From assembly GCA_051294375.1 (NCBI GenBank), contig CM119269.1:1-64000 (forward strand): 64,000 bases of DNA, read 5' to 3'. This DNA is from Paraspadella gotoi (lineage: Eukaryota > Chaetognatha). The first letter of the stretch is position 1; the number at the start of each line of letters is the position of its first letter. The notes beneath the pieces were generated by a model. The model was not told the DNA's origin. It did not search any database and worked only from the letters and a program-made list of their open reading frames with translations. Shown in pieces: positions 42,132-54,091 of this stretch. Made by a program: the position numbers and the translations under genes.

Positions 42132-42990
42132 AACACAGATCATGTTTTGCTTTGTCCAAATATGTTACCACTATATAATTTTTTACAACTTTTAGATATG
42201 ATAAACAAGCAGTGTGTCAAGCTTTTAGTTTGCAGTTCAAGATAATGAAAAAATGACGAAATTTTTTTTTCAACAGACAAGAAGGTAGATGTCAGACTGT
42301 TTATATCAAGCTGAAAAGCCATTTTGTAATTTATCATTTTTAATATTTAAAAATATATTTTATCAAAGCTACAACCATATTTTTGCTTGTTTTTACTTAT
42401 AACTGAAAAATATAAGCAATTTTTTGGGTGGAAATAAAAAAAAATTTAAATAAAATAAAAACAAAAATTGGTAAAATTCAGGTTCTTCTTTTCTTCAAAT
42501 TACAAAAAGAAAAAGAAAAAAATTTCATATGTCTTCTTGAAATTTTAAGCAAAAACTGTTTATACCTTTTTTAACTCTGATTTCAAAGCTCGTGTAAATT
42601 TATGGATTTAATTTAATAAAACTCTTTTTAGAAAGGTGTCCCATGTTAGGGCTTTAATTTTGATACCACATCCCCCTTGCTACCTCTTTTCTTTCAAAAG
42701 AATAGAATGTGTGTTTTTAAAAATTACGCAGTACAATCTTTGTTAAATAAAAAATTTTTTGGCGAAAGCGGGAGTATCTCAACTTATTTCTGTTGGTACA
42801 TATACTTTAAATTTCAAAAAAAAAACTTTGAAGAAATTTTTTGTCGATTTAGAGACATATCACTTTCAGATGTACCATCGTATAATAATTTATTTAATTT
42901 ATTTCCCCACAAAGCCTAATTAGAAAGTTTGAAATTTTTCAAATTGTTGGGAAAAAAATTTCATGCCGCCTATGCTCATGTGAGAATAAT

Positions 42991-43040
<50 letters not shown>

Positions 43041-43793
43041 ATAGAAAATTAAAAATATCAAAAAAATAAAAAAAATCAAGCCTATAGAAAACATCGAAAG
43101 GCTAGAGCTGATTTTTTAAAATTGCAAAATTTTTTTCTCTGACTCAACTGATCCATTATTCTACAAGTTTCAAAATATTTCTTTTTTCCAAAATCATTCA
43201 ATTCATTTTTTATTAATTTAAAATGTTTTTTTATCGATGTTGTTTTTTGTTTGAAAGAATTGAAAAAAAAGTGAACATATAGTACATTATATAAGGTTTT
43301 ATGAAAAATACCTTTAAAATATTAAATAATTAGACCACAGGGAGTAAGGCAAGAGAAAACTTCCCATTCATAAAGAAAATTGAAAATGAATTTGTCATAT
43401 TATTATTTAGATTAATTGACTAATTACAAACAAATGATTCATAATATAATTGAGTGAAATGAATTGGGTTAAAAAATATTTCTCTTGTCTCGTTAACTAT
43501 TAGGTTATGCGTTTAAAGTTTTGGTTTTAATAATATTAATAATTTTTTTTTGCATTTATAAGCATGGTCTAAAATTTTGTAAAGCGTTTCGAGCTATCAC
43601 TTGCTTCATGCTTTTTACTATTTTTGATCTGTTAGCTTTTTTGTTGAATGGTCACGGTTATGTCAGATACAGATATGTCCAGTAGTGTATATCGCAGCAT
43701 ATTACCAAGTAGTGATCAATTAATTTGGCTCAGAAACGATTTTAAAGGGACAAAATCAAGCAGAGACCGTTTTCGCTGCACGTTATTTTTTCA
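42132..43793 (-). repeat. Innermost palindrome arm, right (1,662 bp)
   Basis: Reverse complement of 39425-41086, including a 45-nt poly-T at 42994-43038. Confidence 0.95.
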
Positions 43794-45970
43794 GTTGTAA
43801 TATACAAAATACATATATTCGAACAATAATCTTTGAACATATTGAATTTAATTAATAGAGATACTATATACGTATATATATTATATATATATATAACATA
43901 ATATTTTTTGTCAGCACTAAAGCCATAATTACGATCCTCAAAATACCATCTTTTCCCTCAACCAATGCTGTTAATTCCATTCGCACTGATGCAATGGTGT
44001 CGTTTGATACATGACAAAATGACGTCCTTTGATCTACAAATACCCTATTTTTTTCAAACAAAATACCCGTCGTTTAGATCCACAAAAAAGCAATATTTTC
44101 CCATAGACGAAATGCCGTTATTCCCTTCGTAACAACTAACGCCGATCTTTTTCTACACAAAATGGCATCTCTTCCGTCCACAACACAAAGATCCTCTAAC
44201 AGCCTCGAGAAAAAAAAGAAATAAGAAGAAAGAAGAACTTAAAGGAAGGAAAAGGAAGATACGAGGAGGTGGAAAAGGATAGGAAGAGGAATAAAGGAAA
44301 AAAGGAAAGAAAAAGAAAAGGAAGATACGAGAAAAGGTGGAAAGGAGGAAGAGGATAAAGGAAAAAGGAAAGAAAAAGAAAAAGGAAGATCGAGAAAAGG
44401 TGGAAGGAGGAAGAGGATAAAGGAAAAAGGAAGGAAAAGAAAAAAGAAAGCATGAGAAAAGGTGGAAGGAGGAAGAGGATAAAGGAAAAAGTGAAGGAAA
44501 GAAAAAGGGAAGAACCTTATGAGAAAAGGTGGAAGGAGGAAGAGGATAAAGGAAAAAGGAAAGGAAAAGAAAAAGGAAGATATGAGAAAGGTGGAAGGAG
44601 GAGAGGATAAAGGAAAAGGAAAGGAAAAGAAAAAGGAAGAGATGAGAAAAGTGGAAAGGAGGAAAGAGGAAAAAGGAAAAAGGAAAGGAAAAGAAAAAGG
44701 AAGAAGAAAAGGTGGAAGGAGGCAAGAGGATAAAGGAAAAAGGAAAGGAAAAGAAAAAGGAAGATACGAGAAAAGGTGGAAAAGGAAGAGGATAAAGGAA
44801 AAAAGGAAAGGAAAAGATAAAGGAAGAGTATGAGAAAAGGTGGAAGAGGAAGAGGATAAAGGAAAAAGGAAAGGAAGAGAAAAAGGAAGATATAGAGAAA
44901 AGGTGGAAGGAGGAAGAGGATAAAGAAAAAGAAGGGAAAAGAAAAAAGAGAGGAGAGAGAAAAGGTGGAGAGGAGGAAGAGGATAAAGGAAAAAGGAAAG
45001 GAAAAGAAAAGAAGATATGAGAAAAGGTGGAAGGAGGAAGAGGATAAAGGAAAAGGAAAGGAAAGAAAAGGAAGATCGAGAAAGGTGGAAGGAGGAAGAG
45101 GAATAAAGGAAAAAAGGAAAGGAAAAGAAAGGAAGGAAGAATGAGAGAGATGAAAGGTGGAAGGAGGAAAAAAAAAAGAAAAGAAAGGACAAAGAAAAAG
45201 GAAGAAAAAAGGAAGACTTAGTTTCGGAAAGAGGAGAGAGTTTGTTCAGCGAAAAGAAAGAAAAAAATAAAAAGTAAAAAAAAAAATAAAAAAAAGTTGG
45301 CAAAGGGAAGAGGAGAGAGAGAGAAGAGAGAGAAGAGAGAGAGAGAGAGAGAAGGAGAGAGAGAGGAGAGAGAGAGAGAGAAGACCGACGAAGACCCGCA
45401 GTAAAAAAATGGGGCACAAAACAGCAAGCAAATGTCGACGCTCACCAAACGATAGAGACCGCATCAAACCGGAAATGGTGGCGGCCGCCGTGGGAACATA
45501 GGGGGGCGTTGGCGAAGGTTTGCGTGGGCGGGGAGTGGGATTGTGGGCGGGGAAGGGATTGTGGGCGGGGTGGAGTGAATGGATGTGGGCGGGGAAGTAG
45601 TTGTGGGCGGGATGGGATTGTGGGCGGGGAGTAGTTCGGTGGCGGGATTGGTGTTGGTCGGGAGGAGAGATTGTGGGCGGGGAAAGGGAATTGTGCGGCG
45701 GGGAATGGGATTTGTGGGCGGGGAGTGGGATTTGTGGGCGGAAGTAGGGTTTGGGCGTAGGCAGGGTTTGTCTGTGGCGTGGGCGGGAGTTTGCATTTAA
45801 GTGTTGGAGATTAAGGAAGGGATTAGGAAGGATTAGGAAGGATTAAAAATGTGTAGACAATGGAATGTATTGAAGTGACATAAATAATGAAGTGATTTTG
45901 TTGAATGATGAAGTGATCTAATAAAGAGGTGATGTGAATGGAATATAAGTGATATAAGTGGATATATAGT
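43794..45970 (-). repeat. Outer right arm of the palindrome
   Basis: Module C (to about 44215), purine form of the ~60-bp minisatellite (44225-45180), (GA)n (45313-45383), GTGGGCGGGG minisatellite (45480-45795) and AT-rich end, mirroring 37005-39424. It runs into the 25-N gap 45971-45995. Confidence 0.85.
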
Positions 45971-45995
45971 NNNNNNNNNNNNNNNNNNNNNNNNN

Positions 45996-47104
45996 TCGAG
46001 AACAGGTGGAAGGAGGGCAGAGGATAAAAGGAAAAGGAAAGAAAGGAACAAATGGAGATACGAAGAAAAGGTGGACAGGAGGAAGGAGGATAAAGGAAAT
46101 AGGAAATCGGAAATACGCAAAACAAGGAAGAAGATGAGAAAGGTGGCATCTCGTCAGGGGAAGTCAGGATAAAAGGAAACAAGGAAGGAAAAGAAAAAGG
46201 AAGACCACGCAGAAAAGGTTGGATCTCCGTAGGAAGGAAGAGGATAATGGCATACAAAGTGACTAAGGAAAAAGATCAATCATATGCGTACACGTCTCAT
46301 CTCTCTACCTTCCCCCTTTTCAAGTCTCTAACCTCCCCCGTTCGCATCTCTGCCAACCAGAGAGAGAATTCGTTGATCATCTAGGAGGCAGAGGATAAGG
46401 AAAAAGGAAAAGAAAGAAAAGGAAAGATCAGAAAAGGTGGAAGGAGAGAGGATAAAGGAAAAAGAAAGGAAAAGAAAAGGAAGAGATGAGAAAAGTGGAA
46501 GGAGGAAAGAGGATAAAGGAAAAAGGAAGGAAAAGAAAAAGGGAGATGAAGAAAGGTGGAAGGAGGAGAGGATAAAGGAAAAAGGAAAGGAAAAGAAAAA
46601 GGAAGATATGAAAAGGTGGAGGAGGAAGAGGATGAAGGAAAGGAAAGGGAAAGAAAAGGAAGAGATGAGAAAAGGTGGAAGGAGGAAGAGGATAAAAGGG
46701 AAAAAGGAAAGGAAAAGAAAAAGGAAGACACGAGAAAGGTGGAAGGAAGGAAGAGGATAAGGAAAAGAAGGAAAGAGAATAGAAAAGGAAGATATGAAAA
46801 AGGTGGAAGGAGGAAGAGGAAAGAGGAAAAGAGAAAGAAAAAGGAAGAGATACGAGAAATAGGTGGACAGGAGGAAAAGAATAAGAAAAAGAAGGAAAGA
46901 GCTAAAAAGGAGGAGATGAGAAAGGTGGATGAGGATGTAAGAGGATAAAGGAAAAAGGAAGCGGAAAAGAAAAGAAGATATGTATGAAAGGTGGAAGGAG
47001 GAAGAGGAAATAAAGGAAAGGAAAGGAATAGGAAAGAAGATGAGAAAGTTGGAAGGAGGAAGAGGATAAAGGAAAAAGAAAGGAAAAGAAAGGAAGAGAG
47101 ATGA
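45996..47104 (-). repeat. ~60-bp purine minisatellite, third array
   Basis: Same unit as 44225-45180 (AAAGGTGGAAGGAGGAAGAG, then GATAAAGGAAAAAGG). Interrupted at about 46258-46380 by unique sequence. Ends abruptly at 47104. Confidence 0.9.
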
Positions 47105-47563
47105 GACTGCCTCCTTCCACCTTTTCTCGTATCTTCCTTTTTCTTTCCTTTAATTCTTTTTCTTCTTATTTCTTTTTTTTCCTCGAGGCTTTAGAGGAAT
47201 TTGGTTGTGTCGACGGAAGAGATGGCATTTTGTGGATAGAAAAGATGGCGTTAGTGTAGAAGGAATTAACGGCATTTCGTTATTGGGAAATATTGCTTTT
47301 TGTGGATCTAAACGACGGTATTTTGTTGAAGAAAAATAGGGTATTTTGTAGATCAAAACACCATTGCATCAGTGCGAATGGAATTAACAGCATTGGTTGA
47401 GGGAAAAGATGGTATTTTGAGGATCGTAATTATGGCTTTAGTGCTGACAAAAAATATTATGTATATAATATATATAATATATATACGTATATAGTATCTC
47501 TAATTAATTAAATTCAATAGTTCAAAGATATTTTCATTAATATGTATTTTGTATTTACAACGA
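47105..47563 (+). repeat. Strand switch into module C, copy 3
   Basis: At 47105 the purine minisatellite flips to its pyrimidine strand for about one unit and continues as a plus-strand copy of module C, ending at GTATTTACAAC. Confidence 0.85.
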
Positions 47564-47728
47564 AAATATTTCTAAAAGCTCTTGGTCTTTAACTCAGCGA
47601 CAATGAATGACAAATCTGTTTCTTTCTCGGAAAACAAATGTTTTTTGTTTCTTGTTTCTTGTTTCGCTTCGACCTTTCGATCCCCGATTTCCGTCGCGCG
47701 ATATTTTTGTCGTCGGCAATAAAAACCG

Positions 47729-48500
47729 GCAGAGTCGGCAACGACGTCAGAGTCGGCAGAGTCGGTAACAACATCAGATTCTGCAACGACTTCAGAGTCA
47801 GCAGAGTCGGTAACAACGTCAGAGTTGGCAACGACGTCAGAGTCTGCAGAGTCGGTAACAACGTCAGATTCTGCAACGACATCAGAGTCAGCAGAATCGG
47901 TAACAACGTCAGAGTCGGCAATGACATCAGAGTCGGCAGAGTCGGCAAAGACGTCAGAGTCGGCAATGATGGCAGAGTCGGCAACGACGTCAGAGTCGGC
48001 AGAGTCGGTAACAACGTCAGAGTCTGCAATGACTTTCAGAGTTCAGCAGAGTCGGTAACAACGTCGAGTCGGCATGACATCAGAGTCGGCAAGAGTCGGC
48101 AAAGACGTTCAGAGTCGGCAATGATGGCAGAGTCGCAACGACGTCAGAGTTCAGCAGAGTTGGCAAACGACATCAGAGTTTTGGCAGAGGTTGGCAATGA
48201 TGGTCAGGAGGTCAGCAGAGTCAGCAACGAGCTTCAGAGTCAGCAGAGTCGGCAATGGCGTGCAGAGTCGGCAGAATCGGCAATGATGTCAGAGTCTGCA
48301 GAGTTGGTTACAATGTCAGAGTCGGCAAACACATGTCGAAGGTCGGCTGAGCGGCAACGATGGGCGTAAATTCGGGGCGAGTCGCAACGAGATCAGATTC
48401 GGCAGAATCGGCAATGTAAACAAAGTCGGAAAAGTCGACATGATCGGCGGAGTCGGTGGAGTCGGCAAAGTCGGCAAAGTGGGCGCAGTCCGCATTGTTG
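47729..48500 (+). repeat. Nonanucleotide-based array encoding a Ser/Thr/Glu/Ala-rich repeat in one frame
   Basis: Units of 9 and 18 bp (GAGTCGGCA, ACGACGTCA) form a 27-bp higher-order repeat. From 47729 to about 48030 one plus-strand frame reads TTSESAES-type repeats without interruption; a stop (TAA) lies just upstream at 47720. Beyond 48030 indels break the frame. Other frames on both strands are also open because the unit length is a multiple of three. It could be an exon of a repetitive secreted or mucin-like protein, or simply a minisatellite. Confidence 0.55.
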
Positions 48501-49004
48501 TTCACTGAACCGAAAAGCGACGCTGAACACACAAAGATAACAACAACAACAACAAGGACAAAAAAGGAGGCGTGTCACAGATTTTTTTTTAGGTTAGATT
48601 TGAATTGTTGTTGTCGTTGTAGCTGTTGTCACTGTTGTTTTTGCTTTTTAGTTTCTATTCAATATCATAATTTATTACCGGAAAAATTGTAAGAGTCTTG
48701 TAGTGACGTGACGTGACGTGTAGTGACGTCTTGTAGTAGTGATAAAGAATGATTCGTGTCTCACCCCGAGGCCATAGAAAATACAAATGATTTTCTACAC
48801 GTAATGAGATTTTGAAATTGTTAACCGAAAAAACAAAACCAGGACAAAATTAAGTTTGCTTAAAGCGAAAACTAATCAAAATCAGAGACAAAAACAAAAA
48901 AGAAAAAAAAACATAAGAAAAGAAATAAAAATTCCGAAAGCGAATTTAAAATTAATTTTAAATGAAAATCGCGGTTAAGATCAACGATTTTTCCGTCGTC
49001 GTTT

Positions 49005-49036
<32 letters not shown>

Positions 49037-49165
49037 TTTTTAAAACCTAAAAAACCGAGAGTGCAGTAACCAAACATAAAAAATAAAGGAAATGAAAATA
49101 AAAGAATAAGAAAAAAGGTTTTTGCATCGGATCTTTGGAGATTGCGTTTGAAACAAATTCGGATT
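48501..49165. other. Intergenic; (GTT)/(AAC) and (GTC)n repeats
   Basis: AAC repeats near 48540-48556, GTGACGTGAC repeats near 48704-48728, and (GTC)n at 48993-49036. No gene. Confidence 0.7.
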
Positions 49166-49199
49166 GAGAGGTCCCGAGTTCGAATCTCGCCGGGGCACC
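49166..49199 (+). other. tRNA 3'-half-like sequence
   Basis: GAGAGGTCCCGAGTTCGAAT then CTCGCCGGGGCACC resembles a T arm (loop TTCGAAT flanked by CGAG/CTCG) plus acceptor strand. No matching 5' half is found upstream, so this is a fragment or SINE head. Confidence 0.45.
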
Positions 49200-50234
49200 G
49201 AGGTTTATCAGATTTGCCTGGAACCTCTGACGCCGGCGGGAAAAAAAAAACTTTTTCTTATGGAAACAAAATTTCTTTTTTATTCTTTTATGCGTTGAAC
49301 GTAAAATGGATGCAGCTTCCTTGGATTAACATTTTAAATACAAATTAAATTAAATCCATTTTCAAACCATAAATGTATGTTAAAATCATTTCCCTTAAGT
49401 TTGTTTTGTAACCTAAGGCATAATTAAATTTTTATTTTTAAAAAAGTTGATCCACTTATGAAAAGATAATCAGAAAATATGTAAATCTACAAACTTTCAA
49501 AAAAATCAATCAAAATTACAAATATTTTAAATTAAAAATATTGAAAAAAGGCAGCATCGAATTGAAAAGAAATATCCTTTTTCTCTTTTCGATGTCAGAA
49601 AGCGCATGACGAGGAGATATTGAGTTTGAGAGAGAGAGNNNNNNNNNNAGAGAGAGAGAGAGAGATAGATAAACTTCTTTCAACTTCAGGGTATCTTAGT
49701 TTCGAATATATTGAAAGGGACAAAAGAAAACGTTTTATTTGCAGAATTTTTATTTTTTTCGCCTTCAGTTTATGAAATTATGAAAATTCGATTATCTTTT
49801 TGCGTTGTACCTGAAAACTATATTTTTATCAATAATCTAAAAAGAACATTAGGAGTAAGTTTGTAACTTTGCTTCCTTTTCGTTTTTACTATTTTCGACC
49901 CCGACGAAGCAGAAGCGAATAAAATTTGATCTTGACGTCTCAAACTTATTCCATTTTGAATTCCGATTTTTTTTAACCTTTTTTTTTCAAACCTTTTTTC
50001 CTATTTTTTTAACCATTTCAAGGTTTCCATTTTTCTACTTATCTTTTTTACATCCATTTTCTTATCTGTTTTATCTATTTTCTTATCTGTTTTATCCATT
50101 TTCTTTTCTGTTTTATCCATTTTTTTATCCCTTTTCTCTTCTTGTCTATTTTTTTACTTAGGTTTTATCTATTTCCACCTTTTTTATCTTTTATTTTATT
50201 TCTTTTCTAACATATTTCATAACATAAGACATTT
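49200..50234. other. AT-rich DNA; (GA)n with 10-N gap; TTTTATCC tandem repeat
   Basis: (GA)n at 49628-49666 is interrupted by N 49639-49648. A ~22-bp tandem repeat (TTTTCTTATCTGTTTTATC) runs at about 50050-50135. Confidence 0.7.
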
Positions 50235-50320
50235 CTTAAACCAACAAAGCCTGTCCAAAGTCAGGGGCAAGATAGATTATTTATTAAATGAATAGATAAT
50301 TTTTATTTTGGTTGTAACAA
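50235..50320 (-). repeat. SINE-tail-like repeat shared with 55965-56012
   Basis: CAAAGCCTGTCCAAAGTCAG then GGCAAGATAGATTATTTATT matches 55967-56010 in the same orientation. Probably the 3' end of the tRNA-derived SINE family. Confidence 0.6.
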
Positions 50321-50346
50321 TTTAATATCTTTCCAGTTAATATAAC

Positions 50347-50697
50347 ATGTCTTTTCTATCACATATTATTTTTATCACATCCCTCTTCAGTCACATCCCT
50401 TTTCTATCACATCCTGTCTCTACCATGTTGCTTTTCTATCACATCCCTTTTCTATCACATTCTGTCTCTACCATGTTGTTCTTCTATCACATCCCTTTTC
50501 TATCACATCCTGTCTCTACCATGTTGCTCTTCTATCACATCCATTTTCTATCACATCCTGTCTCTACCATGTTGTTCTTCTATCACATCCCTTTTCTATC
50601 ACATCCTGTCTCTACCATGTTGCTCTTCTATCACATCCATTTTCTATCACATCCTGTCTCTACCATTCCTTTTGCATCACTTTTCCTATTTTTTTAA
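50347..50697 (+). repeat. 48-bp tandem repeat, about six copies
   Basis: Unit CTATCACATCCCTTTTCTAT, then CACATCCTGTCTCTACCATGTTGCTCTT. Because 48 is divisible by three, one frame stays open for 116 codons. High identity between units suggests recent amplification. Confidence 0.9.
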
Positions 50698-50781
50698 CTT
50701 TTATGGTTTTCGCTCAGTTGAATTTGGCGAAGGAGAAGCGAGGCCAGGGATTCCGCCTCCTTCACCATTCTTTTATATTAT

Positions 50782-50783
<2 letters not shown>

Positions 50784-50860
<77 letters not shown>

Positions 50861-50872
50861 AGAAAGAAAGAA

Positions 50873-50912
<40 letters not shown>

Positions 50913-50952
50913 AGAAAGAAAGAAGAAGAAAGAAAGAAAGAAAGAAAGAAAG
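50784..50952. repeat. (GA)n grading into (GAAA)n
   Basis: (GA)n to about 50867, then GAAA repeats to about 50952. Confidence 0.95.
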
Positions 50953-51650
50953 AGTGAGAGATGAGATAAAATCCAATGCTGTTTTGAAGAAGCAACCTTC
51001 TTATAATTTACACTTGAGAGATTAAATTTAAAACGACGTCGGCAAATGCGTCCCGACGCCCCACTGTCTCGTTCTTACCAAAAATTAGTCTCGTTGTATA
51101 TACTTTAATATTTCTGTTTGGTACAATTAAATTAACGAGATATTTGAGGGACAGAAGTAGGAAATGGACCAGAAGTGAAACGACATTTTTCCTGAGAAGG
51201 AGAACGAAAGAGGAGGAAGAGGATCAGGAGGAAGAGGAGGGGAGGAAGATGAGGAGGAGGGGAGGAGGAGGAAGATGAGGAAGAGAATTGAGGTCGTAAT
51301 GAAGAGAAATCCTATTGATCACCGGAGATGGAGAGGGAGGAGGAGGAGGAGGAGGAGGAGGAAGACGAGAAAAAAGGGCACTATTTTTCAAAAGCGCCTC
51401 ATTTCTCTTCCTAATCCTAAACCCTCAACGCTAATCCTTAAACTTAATTATTAATAAAATCTTTAACCAAATATCTAACCTAACCAAATCTCTGAACATT
51501 ATAACTTACTTAAAACTGAAACTGAATTTAAACTAAAAAATGGACTTTTTGGAAAAATATGGCTGAAAGTTTTAACTCTAATTGATGAATGAAGATGGAC
51601 ACACAGAAAATTAGATTTGATTCCGAATGAGCAATGAACGACTTTGGGTT
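50953..51650. other. Intergenic; GGA-rich tract
   Basis: GGAGGA-rich from about 51195 to 51365. The AACCCT-like stretch at 51415-51480 is not a telomeric array. No gene. Confidence 0.7.
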
Positions 51651-51735
51651 GAAAAAATGAATGAATGAATTAATTAATGAACGAACGAATGAATGAATAA
51701 ATGAATCAACGAAAAGATGAATGAATGAATGTCGA
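51651..51735. repeat. Degenerate (GAAT)n microsatellite
   Basis: GAATGAAT/GAACGAAC units. Flanked by a short direct repeat (about 51606-51646 and 51750-51790, sharing ATGAACGACT). Confidence 0.8.
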
Positions 51736-52455
51736 CTAACTCCCGACAGAAAATGAGACTCCATTCCAAATGTGCTATGAACGACTCTTTACTTCGGAGG
51801 TAAAAACTTTTGTGGCGAAAAGAAAAACTTCCATAAAAGGAGAAAACGAGGTCGTTATGAAAGAATTTATTCACCTCGTTTTGGCAGATGATTGCCGCCG
51901 CCGCAGACGCCGAATCTTCATCGTCTTTCTTCTCATCCTCTTCTTCATAACCCTCGTCCCTTCTCTTCTCTTCTTCTCCTTCTTCCTCCGTTTGCTTCTC
52001 TTCTTTTTCCTTCTTCCTCCCTTCTCTTCTCTTTTTTTCCTCTTCCCGTCCCTTTCCATCTCTTCTTTTTCTTTTCCTTCTTCCTCCCTCGCATCTCTTT
52101 TTTCTTCTTCCTCCTTCCATCTCTTCTTTTTCCTTCTCCTCTCCTTCCTTCTCTTCTTTTTCCTTATTTTCTTCTGTCCTTCTTCTTTCTTTTTCCTTCT
52201 TTCATCCCTTCCTGTCTGCTTCTTTCTTCCTCCTTCTCTCTTCTTCTCTCTTTTTGCCTTTATTTCTCCCTTCCTTCTCTTCTTTTTCCTTCTTTCTCCT
52301 TTCCTTCTCTTCTTTTTTATTCTTCCTCATTCCTCCTCTTTTCCTTTCTACCTTCACTTCTTCTTCCTCTTTCCTTTCCTCCTCCTTTTTTTTCTCTTTC
52401 CTTTCCTCCTCCTTTCCTTTCTCCCTTTCCTCCTTTCTCCTCTTTTCCTTCTTCA
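51736..52455. repeat. Polypyrimidine tract (CTTCTTTTTCCTT)
   Basis: About 500 bp (51950-52455) of C/T-rich sequence. Open frames are compositional. Confidence 0.9.
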
Positions 52456-53610
52456 AACTTCAATCGCTGAATCGATCAGTCATCTTTTCTTTTCGGCTGA
52501 ATCTTCCATTCAGTGGCCTCCATTTTCTGTTGAGGTCGTTTCTTGGATTCTCGTGTCTGTCCGTCTCTCCGTCCGTTTATCAGTTTCTCCGTGAATCTGG
52601 ATGGATTCTTTCTTCAATGCGAAGATTTTGACTATTTTGACTTTTTTACAAATTCACCCTGAATAAACCGAAAGCAGAGAAACACATTAGTAAATTTACT
52701 CAATGACTAACATTGATGAAATTAGTACAACCAAAGTAAAAATTCAAGAAAAGAGCCATCTTGCCTCCTGATTTCGGATATGATGACATGTTAAGTAACT
52801 CCCAGAGTGCTAGGCTTTCTTATCAATAATGAGCTAAAATATTTTTAAACTCATTCTTTAAAGAAAAACATCACTTCGTTAATTAGTGCAACTAAAATTA
52901 CCATTGTAAATATTGTGGCGAATTCGTTTTACGGTATTTCAATTAGTTGTCAAAGAAAATACATTCGTCAGTAACTGAAGTTTTACTTCTTTTTTTTTCC
53001 ATTGCACCAAAAATACATTGGATTCAAGATTCCATCTGCAATATTTTTTCCCGATGTCAAGCTGTCAGAGATCTTTCTCTACAAGAAAAGCATCAAGACG
53101 AAGAATTTCTATATCAAGACATCAATTTCGCCAATAAATTATATTAAGATAAAAATTGAAATTGAGTCGAAATATGATAAAAATAAATTCGGCCCTTTGC
53201 ATTGAATCTGGTTTCTAAAATAGGAGAATAAAAAATATTTCGTCTCAAAAATTTAATAAACTTAAACTTTAAGCCAAGAGAGGCAAATCATTTGGTCTAT
53301 CAGATCCATCAACTGCTCCATTTCCTGCGATGGTATTTTGCTATTTAAAATCCAAATTTTAATTCCATTTTGTAGTGTATAAATTAGAAGATAAATTAAA
53401 CTCAAAAGCCAATTGGAAATCAAAAGCGAAATCCAGATTTAAAATATGAATATAAAGTATAAATAAATATATAAATCAAATATTTATACATCAAACCAAC
53501 ACAAAATAATTAACCGAGAAAATTTCACTTCTTCATAAACATTTTTCTTCAGCAAAACTGAAATATTTTTCTTGGGAGGGAAAACTTAGTGAATGTTCAT
53601 TTAGAGCAAA
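52456..53610. other. AT-rich intergenic DNA
   Basis: Nothing gene-like recognised. Confidence 0.6.
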
Positions 53611-53688
53611 TCAAAGAGAGAGAGAGAGAGAGATGGCGAGGAGAGAAGAGAGGAAAGAGAGAGGAGAGAGAGAGAGAGAGAGACAGAT

Positions 53689-53763
<75 letters not shown>

Positions 53764-53847
53764 AAGAGAAAAAGAAACGGCAATTAGCCGATAGGCAATA
53801 GGATAGTCAATTAGCATTCAACCAATTTTTTTGAAAACATATGCTCC

Positions 53848-53908
<61 letters not shown>

Positions 53909-53910
53909 TC
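53611..53910. repeat. (GA)n block then (CT)n block
   Basis: GA-rich at 53612-53772 and CT-rich at about 53855-53908, separated by about 80 bp of unique DNA: a GA...CT inverted arrangement able to fold back. Confidence 0.9.
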
Positions 53911-54042
53911 TTTATGCACTTTGGAAGTGAGTTTTTTCTCTCGTTCCATTTACCAAATTGGCGAAGTTGAAACTTGTTACTTTTCTTCTCCTCGACTTTC
54001 TTCTTCTCTTTTCGCAGAAAAACTTCATCATTTTCGGGTTCG

Positions 54043-54091
<49 letters not shown>

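Noticed and set aside
49166-49199. A complete tRNA gene
   Set aside because: A T-arm-like hairpin is present but no acceptor 5' strand, D arm or anticodon arm can be paired upstream.
50347-50697. CRISPR-like regular array
   Set aside because: The whole 48-bp unit repeats without variable spacers, and the context is a eukaryotic genome; it is a tandem repeat.
51415-51480. Telomere-like AACCCT repeats
   Set aside because: Only scattered similar words (AAACCCTCAACGCTAATCC); no tandem hexamer array.
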